A DNA stretch of 64,000 bases from Boseongicola sp. (lineage in GTDB: Bacteria > Pseudomonadota > Alphaproteobacteria > Rhodobacterales > Rhodobacteraceae): contig CP046179.1 in NCBI GenBank assembly GCA_014075275.1, positions 1,807,932 through 1,871,931 on the forward strand. The letters are read 5' to 3'. The notes under the pieces were generated by a model. That model was given only the letters and a program-made list of their open reading frames with translations. It was not told the DNA's origin and searched no databases. Positions 51,503 through 61,378 of the stretch are shown here, one piece after another (within the stretch, counting starts at the first letter, position 1; each line of letters begins with the position of its first letter). A program made the translations under genes and the position numbers.

Positions 51503-54091
51503 ATGTCCGCCTACGATACCAAAGTCATCGAACCGAAATGGCAACAGGCCTGGGATCAGGCCGAAACCTTCACCGCGTCCCGGACCGATGACAAACCAAA
51601 ATACTACGTGCTGGAGATGTTCCCCTATCCGTCGGGTCGCATCCACATCGGTCATGTCCGCAACTACACCATGGGCGACGTGATCGCGCGCTATAAGATG
51701 TCCACCGGTCACAATGTGCTGCACCCCATGGGCTTCGACGCCTTCGGAATGCCGGCTGAAAACGCGGCCATGGCCATCGGCGGCCACCCCAAAACCTGGA
51801 CCTACGACAACATCGACACAATGGTCGAACAGATGAAACCGCTGGGCTTCGGCCTGGATTGGTCCCGCATGTTCGCCACCTGCGACCCGGAATACTACGG
51901 CCAGCAGCAAAGCATGTTCATCGATTTCATGGAAAAAGGACTGGTTTATCGCCGAAATGCGACCGTCAATTGGGATCCGGTCGATATGACGGTTTTAGCT
52001 AACGAACAGGTGATTGACGGTAAAGGCTGGCGCTCGGGCGCGGATGTTGAACGCCGCGAGTTGACCCAATGGTTTTTTAAAATCAGCGACTTCTCGGAAG
52101 AATTGTTGGACGCCATCGACACACTCGACCACTGGCCCGCCAAAGTGAAACTGATGCAGTCGAACTGGATCGGCAAATCGCGCGGCTTGCAATTTGCGTT
52201 CGACCGCACCGATGGCGAAGAACCAATCGAGGTCTACACCACCCGTCCCGATACACTGATGGGTGCGTCCTTCATCGGCATTTCTCCGGACCACCCGATT
52301 GCCAAGGAACTGGCCGAAACCAACCCCAACGTCGCCGCCTTCCGCGCCGAAGTCGCCAAAGGTGGCACCACCGAAGAGGCGCTGGAAAAGGCCGAAAAGC
52401 TGGGCATCGACACCGGCATCAAAGTAAAACACCCGCTGAATCCAGAATGGGAGCTTCCCGTCTGGATCGCCAACTTTATTTTGATGGACTACGGCACCGG
52501 CGCAATCTTCGCCTGCCCGGCCCACGATCAGCGCGACCTCGATTTCTGCCGCAAATACGACTTGCCGGTGATCGACACCTTCTTCGCGCTTGAGAACCCA
52601 TCACCGGTCGAAAACGAAGCATACGTGCCGCCAAAAACCGACACCGTGAAATGGGTCGACCATTTCGCCGGTCTGGACCAGGCAACGGGCGAAGACGCCG
52701 TAGACGCCACCATCGACTACGCCGAACAGAACGGCTGGGGCAAAGGCGTCACAAACTACCGTTTGCGCGATTGGGGCCTCAGCCGCCAACGCTATTGGGG
52801 CTGCCCGATCCCCGTCGTCCATTGCGATGATTGTGGCGTCGTGCCCGAGAAGAAAGAGAACCTGCCTGTTGAGCTGCCCGAAGACGTCAATTTCGACGTT
52901 CCCGGCAACCCGCTCGACCGCCATCCAACATGGCGCGACACCCCCTGCCCATCCTGCGGCAAACCCGCCAAACGCGAAACCGACACGATGGACACGTTTG
53001 TGGACTCAAGCTGGTATTTCGCCCGCTTCACGGCCCCCCGCGCCGAAACGCCCACCAACATGGCCGACGCCGAATACTGGATGAACGTCGATCAATACAT
53101 CGGCGGCATCGAACACGCGATTCTGCACCTCTTGTATTCCCGCTTCTTCGCTCGTGCGATGCACATCTGCGGCCACTTGCCTGTCAGCGCCATTGAACCC
53201 TTCGACGCCCTGTTCACCCAAGGCATGGTGACCCACGCGATCTACTCGACAATTGCTCGCACTGAAGTTGGCGATCCGCGAGGTGAAGGAGTCGGAGTTA
53301 CCAAGTTTCATTACCCGGAAGAAATCGAACACCGTGATGGAAAAGCTTTCGTCAAGGAAACTGGCGAAGAAGCAAAAATCATCCCCTCCGCCAAAATGTC
53401 GAAATCAAAAAACAACGTCGTCGACCCGGTCGCCATCATCGATCAATACGGCGCTGATACCGCCCGTTGGTTCGTTCTCAGCGACTCTCCGCCCGAGCGT
53501 GACGTCGAATGGACCGCATCCGGGGCCGAAGCCGCGTTCAAACATCTGGGCCGCGTCCACCGCATCGCTTCTGACATTGCAAACTCGGGCCACGGCGGTT
53601 CTGGCAACCCCGACGCCGACCAGGATCTCCGCCGCGCCATGCATAAAACCATCCATGACGTGACCATGGGCGTTGAATCCTTTGGATTTAACGCAGCAAT
53701 TGCAAAGCTTTACGCCTTCACCAACGTCTTGCAGAAATCCAAGGCCTCGTCAGAAATCAAGCGCGAAGCCATCAAGGTTTTGGCACAACTCATGTCGCCC
53801 ATGACCCCACACCTCGCCGAAGAGATCTGGCAAATGCACGGCGGCGACGGCCTCATCGCCAACGCCCCATGGCCCGTCGCCGACGAAAGCCTTTTGGTCG
53901 AAGACACCGTCACCATGCCGATCCAGATCAACGGCAAACGACGCGCGGAAATCAGCGTGCCCAAGGACATGCCGAAAGATGAGGTTGAAAAACTCGCGCT
54001 TTCGCAGGACGCTGTCATCAAAGCGCTGGCCGGTGGTCAGCCGAAAAAGCTGATCGTCGTTCCGGGCCGCATCGTCAATGTCGTCGTATAA
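51503..54091 (+). CDS. leuS: Leucyl-tRNA synthetase
   Basis: Charges tRNA-Leu. About 862 residues from ATG 51503 ([17 protein letters not shown]). Class I motifs: HIGH-type [16 protein letters not shown] at residue ~46 and KMSKS in [16 protein letters not shown]; the CP1 editing domain includes [20 protein letters not shown]. Zinc-like Cys pairs occur around CDDCGVV and CPSCGK. The end overlaps lptE by 14 bases. Confidence 0.97.
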   Translation: MSAYDTKVIEPKWQQAWDQAETFTASRTDDKPKYYVLEMFPYPSGRIHIGHVRNYTMGDVIARYKMSTGHNVLHPMGFDAFGMPAENAAMAIGGHPKTWTYDNIDTMVEQMKPLGFGLDWSRMFATCDPEYYGQQQSMFIDFMEKGLVYRRNATVNWDPVDMTVLANEQVIDGKGWRSGADVERRELTQWFFKISDFSEELLDAIDTLDHWPAKVKLMQSNWIGKSRGLQFAFDRTDGEEPIEVYTTRPDTLMGASFIGISPDHPIAKELAETNPNVAAFRAEVAKGGTTEEALEKAEKLGIDTGIKVKHPLNPEWELPVWIANFILMDYGTGAIFACPAHDQRDLDFCRKYDLPVIDTFFALENPSPVENEAYVPPKTDTVKWVDHFAGLDQATGEDAVDATIDYAEQNGWGKGVTNYRLRDWGLSRQRYWGCPIPVVHCDDCGVVPEKKENLPVELPEDVNFDVPGNPLDRHPTWRDTPCPSCGKPAKRETDTMDTFVDSSWYFARFTAPRAETPTNMADAEYWMNVDQYIGGIEHAILHLLYSRFFARAMHICGHLPVSAIEPFDALFTQGMVTHAIYSTIARTEVGDPRGEGVGVTKFHYPEEIEHRDGKAFVKETGEEAKIIPSAKMSKSKNNVVDPVAIIDQYGADTARWFVLSDSPPERDVEWTASGAEAAFKHLGRVHRIASDIANSGHGGSGNPDADQDLRRAMHKTIHDVTMGVESFGFNAAIAKLYAFTNVLQKSKASSEIKREAIKVLAQLMSPMTPHLAEEIWQMHGGDGLIANAPWPVADESLLVEDTVTMPIQINGKRRAEISVPKDMPKDEVEKLALSQDAVIKALAGGQPKKLIVVPGRIVNVVV

Positions 54092-54557
54092 TAGAAGAGC
54101 ATTCTGCCTAACCGCCCTCGCCGCCCTCACCGGCTGCGGCTTCCAACCGGTCTATGGCCCCGGCGGCGATGCAAACGGCCTTCGTGGTCGCATCAACTTC
54201 GCAGATCCTGCCGATGAAGAAGGTTTCGAGTTGGTCGCGCGGCTGGAAGACCGCCTCGGTCAACCCGCAAACGCCGACCTCGACCTCTACGCCGAACTCT
54301 TTGTCACCGAAGAAGCCGTCGGTTTCCTCTCAGACGGCACAATCAGCCGCTACAACGTGCTCGGCCGCGTGAACTGGACCCTGACCGGCAATGCAGGCCA
54401 AGCCCTCGCGGGCGATGGCCGCTTGTTCACCAGCTATTCGGCCACGTCCACCACGGTCGCCACAATCGTCGCCCAACGGGATGCCCGCCGCCGACTGGCC
54501 GTGATCCTGGCCGATGGCATCGTCGCAGACATCCTGACCGCCGCCGACACCCTATGA
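54078..54557 (+). CDS. lptE: LPS assembly lipoprotein LptE
   Basis: 159 residues. Lipobox in [19 protein letters not shown]; the C-G-F-x-P-x-Y-G motif after the lipidated Cys is characteristic of LptE in this group. The body includes [20 protein letters not shown] and [20 protein letters not shown]. It plugs the LptD barrel to insert lipopolysaccharide in the outer membrane. Overlaps leuS and holA, a typical alphaproteobacterial order. Confidence 0.92.
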   Translation: MSSYNRRAFCLTALAALTGCGFQPVYGPGGDANGLRGRINFADPADEEGFELVARLEDRLGQPANADLDLYAELFVTEEAVGFLSDGTISRYNVLGRVNWTLTGNAGQALAGDGRLFTSYSATSTTVATIVAQRDARRRLAVILADGIVADILTAADTL

Positions 54558-55576
54558 AGTTGTCGACCCGCGACGCCCCCGGCTATTTCGCCAAACCCGA
54601 CGCCAGCAAGACCGGGCTTTTGATCTACGGATCAGACGCCATGCGCGTCGCCCTTCGCCGCCAGGAAGTGATCAAAGCCCTGATCGGGCCAGAAGACGAA
54701 GACGAAATGCGCCTGACCCGCATCCCGGCTGCGGACCTGCGCAAAGACAAAGCAATGCTGAACGACGCGATAAAGGCGCAAGGTTTCTTCCCCGGCCCCC
54801 GCGTGGCCTTTGTCGAAGGTGCCGCCGACGGGCTGACCGACATCATAAAATCCTCGCTCTCCGACTGGCAGGACGGCGATGCGCAGATCATCGTCACCGC
54901 TGGCCAACTCGCGGCCCGCTCCAAGCTGCGCAAAGCCTTCGAAGATCATCCAAACGCCTACGCCACCGGCATCTATGACGATCCACCCTCGCGCGCCGAG
55001 ATCGAAACCGCCCTGAAATCCGCTGGCCTGACCGACATCTCAACCGACGCCATGGCAGCCCTCACTGGCCTTTCCCGTGCAATTGATCCTGGGGATTTCC
55101 GCCAAACCCTTGAAAAGATTGCGCTCTACAAACTGAAAGACCAATCGCCCTTGACCGCAGAAGAGGTCGACCTTTCCGCCCCCCAATCCATCGAAGCCGG
55201 CATCGACGATGTGCTGAACATCGCCGCCGATGGCGAAGCCCACCGCATCGGCCCGGTCCTGAAACGCCTCGAGGCACAGGGCGTTGGCGCGGTCGGGCTG
55301 TGCATAGGCGCAACCCGCCACTTTCGCACGCTTCACGCCGTTGCCTCGGACCCCGGCGGCGCTGGCGCGGGCATCGGCAAACTCCGCCCGCCCGTCTTCG
55401 GCCCCCGCCGCGACCGTATCCAGCGACAGGCCTCAAGCTGGGGCATGCACAAACTGGAACGCGCGCTCGCTATGCTTCTGGACACCGACCTGACCCTGCG
55501 CTCCACCGCCCGCGTGCCCGAAATGGCCGTGATGGAACGCACCCTGTTAAAACTCGCATGGATGAACCGCAGATGA
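54554..55576 (+). CDS. holA: DNA polymerase III subunit delta
   Basis: 340-residue clamp-loader subunit that opens the beta clamp. AAA+-like domain: TGLLIYGSDAMRVALRRQEV, AQGFFPGPRVAFVEGAADGL, then the helical lid RAIDPGDFRQTLEKIALYKL. The C-terminal collar domain ends MERTLLKLAWMNRR. The start ATG overlaps lptE (ATGA) and the stop overlaps the GST gene (ATGA). Confidence 0.93.
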   Translation: MKLSTRDAPGYFAKPDASKTGLLIYGSDAMRVALRRQEVIKALIGPEDEDEMRLTRIPAADLRKDKAMLNDAIKAQGFFPGPRVAFVEGAADGLTDIIKSSLSDWQDGDAQIIVTAGQLAARSKLRKAFEDHPNAYATGIYDDPPSRAEIETALKSAGLTDISTDAMAALTGLSRAIDPGDFRQTLEKIALYKLKDQSPLTAEEVDLSAPQSIEAGIDDVLNIAADGEAHRIGPVLKRLEAQGVGAVGLCIGATRHFRTLHAVASDPGGAGAGIGKLRPPVFGPRRDRIQRQASSWGMHKLERALAMLLDTDLTLRSTARVPEMAVMERTLLKLAWMNRR

Positions 55577-56166
55577 CCTTCACCGTCGTTGGTCCGACCG
55601 CCACCAGAACCTCGCGCGTGCTGTGGTGCCTCGAAGAACTCGGCCTGCCGTTCAAGCGCCAGATCGCCCGCCCCCATTCGCCCGAAATCAACGCCCTCAA
55701 CCCGCTAAAACAGGTGCCCGTCCTGATCGACGGCGACACCGTGCTAACCGATTCCACCGCGATCCTCTATTTCCTGTCAGACCGCGAAAGCCGCCTCACC
55801 CACAATCCCGGCACCCACGCCCGCGCCACCATGGATGCCCGCATCGCGTTCCTTCTGACCAAACTTGAAGTGCCGATGTGGATGCGCTCGCGACACACCT
55901 ATGTGCTGCCCGAAGATATGCGCCGTTCAGAAGTGATCCCGCCTCTGGAAACCGATTTCAAACTTGCCCAGTCCAAATTTCACAAACTGCGCGGAGACGC
56001 CGAATTCTTTGCCGGAGACGACTTCACAATCGTCGACATCATCGCGACCCATTGCCTGTATTGGGCCAGCGACTTCTGGAAGCTGAACCAGGCTTCGGAA
56101 GATTACCTGAACCGCATGAAGTCGCGCCCGGCATGGACTTCTTCGCGCAAGGAACCTGACGCCTGA
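55573..56166 (+). CDS. Glutathione S-transferase family protein
   Basis: 197 residues from ATG 55573, overlapping the holA stop (an in-frame ATG at 55558 is possible). Thioredoxin-like domain: TVVGPTATRTSRVLWCLEEL, NPLKQVPVLIDGDTVLTDS with the cis-Pro and glutathione-binding Ser; helical C-domain: FFAGDDFTIVDIIATHCLYW. Catalytic residue likely the Ser/Thr near the N-terminus. Substrate unknown. Confidence 0.9.
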   Translation: MTFTVVGPTATRTSRVLWCLEELGLPFKRQIARPHSPEINALNPLKQVPVLIDGDTVLTDSTAILYFLSDRESRLTHNPGTHARATMDARIAFLLTKLEVPMWMRSRHTYVLPEDMRRSEVIPPLETDFKLAQSKFHKLRGDAEFFAGDDFTIVDIIATHCLYWASDFWKLNQASEDYLNRMKSRPAWTSSRKEPDA

Positions 56167-56219
56167 CGCACAGGCCCTGCGCGTGGAAATCTCAATCGAC
56201 AACGATTAGGCTTCGCTCC

Positions 56220-57137
56220 ATGGCAGTGATGATCAACGGACTACTCGAAATTGATGCGCCCCCAGCCGACACGGTGAAAGGCGGCGAGTTTCGACGTGCT
56301 GAATCAGTGATCCGCGACTGGATCACCAAAGATGGCCCTTTCACGCCAGATGATGGCCGTTATCACCTTTACGCCGCATGGAATTGCCCCTGGGCTCACC
56401 GCATGCTGATCGCACGCGAAATTTTGGGGCTTCAGGACGTGATATCAGTGTCTTACGCCCGCCCCCGCCGCACAGAAGAAGGCTGGGTCTACGACGCGAG
56501 CGGTGAATTTTCCGACCCGGAACTGGGTGTCCGCGCTTTGCACGAAGTTTTTGCGCGCCGGCACCCGGCCTATACCGGCCGCCTGACGGTTCCCGTCTTG
56601 TGGGACCGCGAGACGGAAACCATCGTTTCGAACGAAAGTGCCGAGCTTCTGCGGATGCTGCCGCTGTTCGGACGCGGACCGGATATCTATCCCGCGCCCC
56701 TGCGTGCCGATATCGACGCCTGGAATGACCGCATCTACGCAACCCTGAACAACGGTGTTTACCGGGCCGGATTCGCCCGCACGCAAGAGGCTTATGACAA
56801 AGCCGTGCACGAAGTCTTCGACACGCTCGATGCGATTGAGGCCCAATTGCAGAATACCGAATGGCTTGCAGGCAATGCGCTGACCGAGGCTGACATTCGC
56901 CTGTTCCCAACTCTGGCGCGCTTTGATGTCGCCTATCACTATGCCTTCAAATGCAACATCCGCCGCATCGTCGATTATCCGGCGATCTGGGCCTATGCGC
57001 GCCGGTTTTATGCGCTGCCGGGTATTGCTGAAACGGTGCGGTTCGAAGTTTATAAAGGCGGATATTTCTCGCCGTCCGAGTTGCGAAATCCACTTGGGAT
57101 TGTCCCGGCAGGCCCGGTGATTGACTGGTCGCTCTGA
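56220..57137 (+). CDS. Glutathionyl-hydroquinone reductase (Xi-class GST)
   Basis: 305 residues. Catalytic Cys in YAAWNCPWAHRMLIARE, the Xi-class signature; RPRRTEEGWVYDASGEFSDP and TVPVLWDRETETIVSNESAE follow. The C-domain holds YATLNNGVYRAGFARTQEAY, typical of the family (YqjG/EcoGHR/ECM4). It reduces glutathionyl-hydroquinones with GSH. Separated from the previous GST by 53 bases. Confidence 0.93.
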   Translation: MAVMINGLLEIDAPPADTVKGGEFRRAESVIRDWITKDGPFTPDDGRYHLYAAWNCPWAHRMLIAREILGLQDVISVSYARPRRTEEGWVYDASGEFSDPELGVRALHEVFARRHPAYTGRLTVPVLWDRETETIVSNESAELLRMLPLFGRGPDIYPAPLRADIDAWNDRIYATLNNGVYRAGFARTQEAYDKAVHEVFDTLDAIEAQLQNTEWLAGNALTEADIRLFPTLARFDVAYHYAFKCNIRRIVDYPAIWAYARRFYALPGIAETVRFEVYKGGYFSPSELRNPLGIVPAGPVIDWSL

Positions 57138-57150
57138 TATCTGGTTTCCC

Positions 57151-57222
57151 CTGCCTTTGGCAGGCGATCCGCGCCCACGTTTTCAACGCGGGCGGTTTTG
57201 AGTATTTAAGCCAGAAAGAAAG
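57151..57222 (+). repeat. Intergenic hairpin + GAGTATTT...CCAGAAAGAAAG module, copy 7
   Basis: CTGCC-ttt-GGCAG, an imperfect CGCCCACG/CGCGGGCG stem, then TTTTGAGTATTTAAGCC followed by AGAAAGAAAG. Between the convergent GST and BaiN-type genes. The stem here differs from GGGGC-gct-GCCCC, but the tail motif is strongly conserved. Confidence 0.65.
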
Positions 57223-58422
57223 TCACTTGGATTTGCTCAGAAAGTCGAGAGCTTGTCTTGCTGCCGCCCGGCCAGTGGCAAAACAGGTGGTCAGAAGATA
57301 GCCACCGGTTGGCGCTTCCCAATCCAGCATCTCGCCGGCGATGAAGGTGCCGGGACGTGGCCGCAGCATCAGGCCGTCCAGTGTTTCGGCGGCAACTCCA
57401 CCGGCAGTCGATATGGCCTGATCCATAGGCAGCGGATCAATGACAGGCACGGTCAGGGACTTGATGCGCATGGCAAAGTCAGATCCCTCCGGCAGAGGGC
57501 GACCCCATTCCTGAAGCAGCGCACGCTGAACCGACGACAGGCCCAGAGATTTGCGTAAATGATTGGAAAGGCTCATTTTTGCCCGCGGCTTTGACAGTTT
57601 TCGAGCAACTTCGTCGACGCTCAAATCCGGCAACAAGTCTAAAGTCAGCGCCGCGCCCTCGCGCGCAGCCGCAGAGACTTCATATACACCGCCGCCTTCG
57701 ATGCCCTTGGCCGAGACCACCCATTCGCCCCGGCTTTTGACGCTTCCCGAAGCCAGCCTTGTGCCCTTCATCGGCGTGCCGAAATGCCTTGCCATATGGG
57801 CGCTCCAGTCGACAGAAAATCCCACATTGGCGGGCTTGAAGGGTGCCAGCTTGATGCCGGCCTTCGCGAATTCATCGGCCCAGACCCCGTTTGACCCCAG
57901 CCGCGCCCAACTGGACCCGCCCAGCGCCATCACGACTATGTCGGCCCGCACCCGACGCGGTCCTTCAGCCGTTTCGAAACGCCAGCAATCGCCTTCCCAG
58001 CCGACCCAGCGCCAGCGCGTGCGAAACTGAACCCCGGCGCCGTCCAAACGCCCCAACCATTTACGCAGCAGCGGCGAGGCTTTCATCGACTTCGGGAACA
58101 CACGTTTTGTAGAGCCTGTGAACAGCGGCTCTCCCAACGCGCGCGCCCAGTTCTGCACCTCTTCTGGTCCAAAGCGGCGCACGGTGTCGATCAGGCTGTC
58201 ATCCCCGGTGATCCGCCCCAGAAACTGATCGGGTGCCTCGTCTTTGGTCAGGTTCAAACCGGATTTCCCGGCCATCAGGAACTTGCGCCCCAACGACGGC
58301 ATAGCGTCGACGACAACTGGCACGACGCCCCCATCCGCCAGCACCTCTGCCGCCATCAATCCTGCGGGGCCACCGCCGATGACCAATGCGGGAAGACGTT
58401 CGTCGCCTGCGTTCACCGACAT
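57223..58422 (-). CDS. BaiN/RdsA family NAD(P)/FAD-dependent flavoprotein (TIGR03862-like)
   Basis: 399 residues. FAD motif LVIGGGPAGLMAAEVLADGG, then the family hallmark LMAGKSGLNLTKDEAPDQFL. Substrate domain includes ADIVVMALGGSSWARLGSNG and PFKPANVGFSVDWSAHMARH; C-terminal RPRPGTFIAGEMLDWEAPTG with GGYLLTTCFATGRAAARQAL completes the HI0933 family. The reaction is unknown in this subgroup. It is downstream of the SDR and crotonase genes. Confidence 0.9.
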   Translation of the reverse strand: MSVNAGDERLPALVIGGGPAGLMAAEVLADGGVVPVVVDAMPSLGRKFLMAGKSGLNLTKDEAPDQFLGRITGDDSLIDTVRRFGPEEVQNWARALGEPLFTGSTKRVFPKSMKASPLLRKWLGRLDGAGVQFRTRWRWVGWEGDCWRFETAEGPRRVRADIVVMALGGSSWARLGSNGVWADEFAKAGIKLAPFKPANVGFSVDWSAHMARHFGTPMKGTRLASGSVKSRGEWVVSAKGIEGGGVYEVSAAAREGAALTLDLLPDLSVDEVARKLSKPRAKMSLSNHLRKSLGLSSVQRALLQEWGRPLPEGSDFAMRIKSLTVPVIDPLPMDQAISTAGGVAAETLDGLMLRPRPGTFIAGEMLDWEAPTGGYLLTTCFATGRAAARQALDFLSKSK

Positions 58423-58456
58423 GCCGATAACTCATCAAGTCTGGTGATTTCCCGCA

Positions 58457-59065
58457 TTAAATCATAGCCTTGATCGCAGCCACATGCTCCCGGTCCGCGT
58501 CCAGCACAACCGCTGCCAGTGCACGCGCCTCGGCCACGGCGTCGACCGCCACCCGGTCTACCAGACCCATCTGCCAAGCATCTTCGGCACCGATCCGCTC
58601 TCCTGCCACCAATAGCATTTTCGCGCGAGCAGGCCCAACCAGCGCCGTCAACCGCACCACATCTGATGGCTGCGGCAAGAACCCCAACTTGGCAACGGGA
58701 TAAAACAGGCTCGCCCCCGGCACCGCCACGCGCAGGTCTGCCGCCAGAACCATCCCCAGTGACCCACCAGCCGCCGTGCCGTTCAGGGCCGCGATCGTCA
58801 GAACCGGACAGGCCGCAATCGCGCCTGACATACGTTCCCACACAGGATCTACCGCCAAGCCAGCGCGCGCAGCCTCCAGATCAGCACCAGCACTGAAAAC
58901 CTTGCCCCGCCCGGTCAACACCAATGCCCTTACAGACAAATCCACCGACGCCGCCTCAACAGCATCGGCGATCTGGCCCAACATCTCACCTGTCAGGGCG
59001 TTGGCCTTTTCCGGCCGGTTCAGGGCAATGGTGCACAGCCCGTCAGAGGTTGAAACCTCAATCAC
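58457..59065 (-). CDS. Short enoyl-CoA hydratase/isomerase (crotonase) family protein
   Basis: 202 residues from GTG 59065 (MIEVSTSDGLCTIALNRPEK). The crotonase core is present: NALTGEMLGQIADAVEAAS, GRGKVFSAGADLEAARAG (first oxyanion region), LNGTAAGGSLGMVLAADLRV (second) and FYPVAKLGFLPQPSDVVRL. The usual ~50-residue C-terminal helices are missing, so oligomer formation may be affected. It overlaps the truncated SDR by eight bases. The substrate is not predictable. Confidence 0.82.
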   Translation of the reverse strand: MIEVSTSDGLCTIALNRPEKANALTGEMLGQIADAVEAASVDLSVRALVLTGRGKVFSAGADLEAARAGLAVDPVWERMSGAIAACPVLTIAALNGTAAGGSLGMVLAADLRVAVPGASLFYPVAKLGFLPQPSDVVRLTALVGPARAKMLLVAGERIGAEDAWQMGLVDRVAVDAVAEARALAAVVLDADREHVAAIKAMI

Positions 59066-59609
59066 GAACCAGACCCAAAGCGCGAATGCCACGGTCTGCA
59101 TATTCGCGGGGCGTCATCCGCGTTAGCATATGCGCCCCGGCTTTCGACGAACAATAGGCCGACCATCCCTCGACAGGGTTATGCGCCGCGCCGGATGATA
59201 TATTCAGGATTGTGCCCGCACCCTTCGCGACCATGCCCGGCAACACCAACTTGGTGCCGTAAAAGACACCTTTCAGGTTGATATCAATCGCCGCTCCGAA
59301 CTCTTCAATGTCCGAATCGGCCAGATGCGCGATCGAGCCAAGGATCGCCGCGTTGTTGATCAGAATGTCCACCGAGCTGAAGGCAGATTCCGCTTTTGCC
59401 ACTGCCTCTGCCAAGTCTTCATATCGCCCGACATCGCACGGAATTGCCATTGCCTTGGCGCCGATATCGCCCGCAATCTGCCCAATGGCATCTCCGCCGC
59501 GCGCCACCAGCGCGACATTCGCGCCTTCGGCAGCAAACAGCCGTGCTGCGGCCTCGCCGATCCCCCGACTGGCCCCCGTAATCATCACGGTTTTGCCATT
59601 AACTGCCAT
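59058..59609 (-). pseudogene. SDR oxidoreductase truncated at the C-terminus
   Basis: 183 residues. The N-terminal part is normal: VMITGASRGIGEAAARLFAA, PCDVGRYEDLAEAV, ILINNAAILG, and the catalytic set ILNISSGAAHNPVEGWSAYC then SSKAG. It stops immediately after YADRGIRALGL-VRD; the substrate loop and last ~60 residues expected (normal ~240-250) are missing, and the crotonase start lies over the stop. A deletion that fused the remainder to the next gene is the simplest explanation. The active-site residues remain, but folding is doubtful. Confidence 0.72.
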
Positions 59610-59749
59610 TTCTGCCCCCTTTTTGCCTTACTGCGTGATATGCTGGTCACGGTTAAAATCGCCTTCCACCGAACCCTCGGCGGTTCTTGACCTTCATGCG
59701 CTGCAAACCAATGTTGTGGCCACCCCCAATTTTGTACCGGATACACCTT

Positions 59750-61255
59750 ATGACTTATTTTCGATTGTTGACCGCAACTTCAGCATTAGCGCTGGTTGCT
59801 GGTCCCGCTATGGCCGATTTGACAGCCAATGATGTCTGGAGCGACTGGCAGGACCTGTTCGCACGCAATGGCCTTGAGATTACCACCGAAGGCCAATCCG
59901 CATCTGACGGCACGCTCAGCATCACTGGCATCACGGCATCGTTCGAAATACCGGATGGCGATATCGCGGTTAGCCTGGGCAACATTGCATTCATTGAACG
60001 CAGCGACGGGACAGTTTCGGTCGCGATGGCTGACGAAATGCCCATTTCCTTCGCCATTCCAGATAATGATGGTGGCGGTACAGTTGGGTTCACAATCTTC
60101 CTGCCTGCCGCAAGTATGATTGCCTCTGGCGACACATCTAAAGTTCGCTACAACTATGATTATCCGGAACTTCGGGTGGGTGACTTCACGATTGACGCCC
60201 CGGAAATGCCCGAAGATTTTCCTTTGGTCATGGATCTCAGCTTGATGGGAATGACCGGCTTTGTCGAATTGGCCGATGACGACGTTCGATCCTATAGCAC
60301 CGATACCGATATTGCCGTGTTCGGAATGGATTTCAGTTTTGCTGATCCCGAAGGCGATGAGGGCGAGTTCTCTTTCTCATTCTCAATGTCTGATTTAGTT
60401 TCATCGGCCACTGGTGCCATGGGCGACATTGAGCTCGACATGGGACTTTCAGAGATGATCGGCAGCGGGTATCGCCAGAATGGTACCGGGTCGTACGGCC
60501 CAACCACCTACGAAATTGGCTTCAATGGCCCTGATGGCGGTTTTGAGATGGCCACCTCGGCGGCTTCCGGCACTCTTGAATTGAACTTCGGCGAGAATGG
60601 CATTTCTTATGGCGGTGCATCTCAAGACGTCACAATCTTTGTTGCGTCGAACATGATGCCAATCCCACCCGTGACGCTGAAGATCGCAGAAACCGGCGGG
60701 CAGTTTTCACTGCCGATCGTGCCAGGCGAAGACCCCCAGGACTTTAGCCTGGAATTCCGCCTAACCGATTTTGCCATCGACGACATGCTCTGGGGTATGT
60801 TTGACCCTGCGGGCGTTCTGCCGCGCGATCCAGCAACAATCGAAATCGACCTCAGCGGCAAGGCCATCGTCACTCAGGATGTCACCGATCCGGAATTCGC
60901 CGAGGCCATGGAAAACATGGAAATGGGTCCTCCAGGTACACTGGAAGAACTAAATATCAACTCCGTGCGCCTGTCTTTCGCTGGTGCTGACTTGACCGGC
61001 GACGGCGCTTTTGTCTTCAACAACGACATGGGCATTCCGATGCCATCCGGCACTGCAAATATGATGCTGGTCGGTGCAAACGGTCTCATGGACAAACTGG
61101 TCTCGATGGGTCTTCTGCCGGAAGAGCAAGCCATGGGAGCCCGCATGATGCTGGGTCTCTTTGCCCGTCCGGGCAATGGCGAAGACACGCTGGTTTCGAC
61201 CATCGAAGTCAACGAAGACGGTTCGATCCTGGCCAACGGTCAGCGCATCAAATAA
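59750..61255 (+). CDS. DUF2125 exported protein
   Basis: 501 residues from ATG 59750. Signal peptide FRLLTATSALALVAGPAMAD. The mature protein is rich in beta-forming, acidic segments: NDVWSDWQDLFARNGLEITT, FVELADDDVRSYSTDTDIAV, TYEIGFNGPDGGFEMATSAA, DFAIDDMLWGMFDPAGVLPR and PGTLEELNINSVRLSFAGAD, matching DUF2125, a periplasmic family of unknown function in Rhodobacterales. No catalytic motif seen. A terminator follows. Confidence 0.88.
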   Translation: MTYFRLLTATSALALVAGPAMADLTANDVWSDWQDLFARNGLEITTEGQSASDGTLSITGITASFEIPDGDIAVSLGNIAFIERSDGTVSVAMADEMPISFAIPDNDGGGTVGFTIFLPAASMIASGDTSKVRYNYDYPELRVGDFTIDAPEMPEDFPLVMDLSLMGMTGFVELADDDVRSYSTDTDIAVFGMDFSFADPEGDEGEFSFSFSMSDLVSSATGAMGDIELDMGLSEMIGSGYRQNGTGSYGPTTYEIGFNGPDGGFEMATSAASGTLELNFGENGISYGGASQDVTIFVASNMMPIPPVTLKIAETGGQFSLPIVPGEDPQDFSLEFRLTDFAIDDMLWGMFDPAGVLPRDPATIEIDLSGKAIVTQDVTDPEFAEAMENMEMGPPGTLEELNINSVRLSFAGADLTGDGAFVFNNDMGIPMPSGTANMMLVGANGLMDKLVSMGLLPEEQAMGARMMLGLFARPGNGEDTLVSTIEVNEDGSILANGQRIK

Positions 61256-61279
61256 CCCGCTTCACTGGCGAACTCACTC

Positions 61280-61310
61280 AAAGGCGCGTCCCTATCCGGG
61301 CGCGCCTTTT
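61280..61310 (+). terminator. Terminator after the DUF2125 gene
   Basis: AAAGGCGCGTCCC / CCGGGCGCGCCTTTT stem-loop with mismatch, ending in TTTT, 24 bases after the stop. Confidence 0.82.
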
Positions 61311-61378
61311 CGCGTCGCGGCCTTGCAGGTCCGGCCCCAGCGGACTACCTCCATGACACCACCCCTGCCGGAGACCCC

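Noticed and set aside
58413..58841. 142-codon minus-strand frame overlapping the crotonase C-terminus, tested as a frameshifted crotonase tail
   Set aside because: Its sequence does not continue the crotonase fold, and the end matches the shadow of the BaiN start region.
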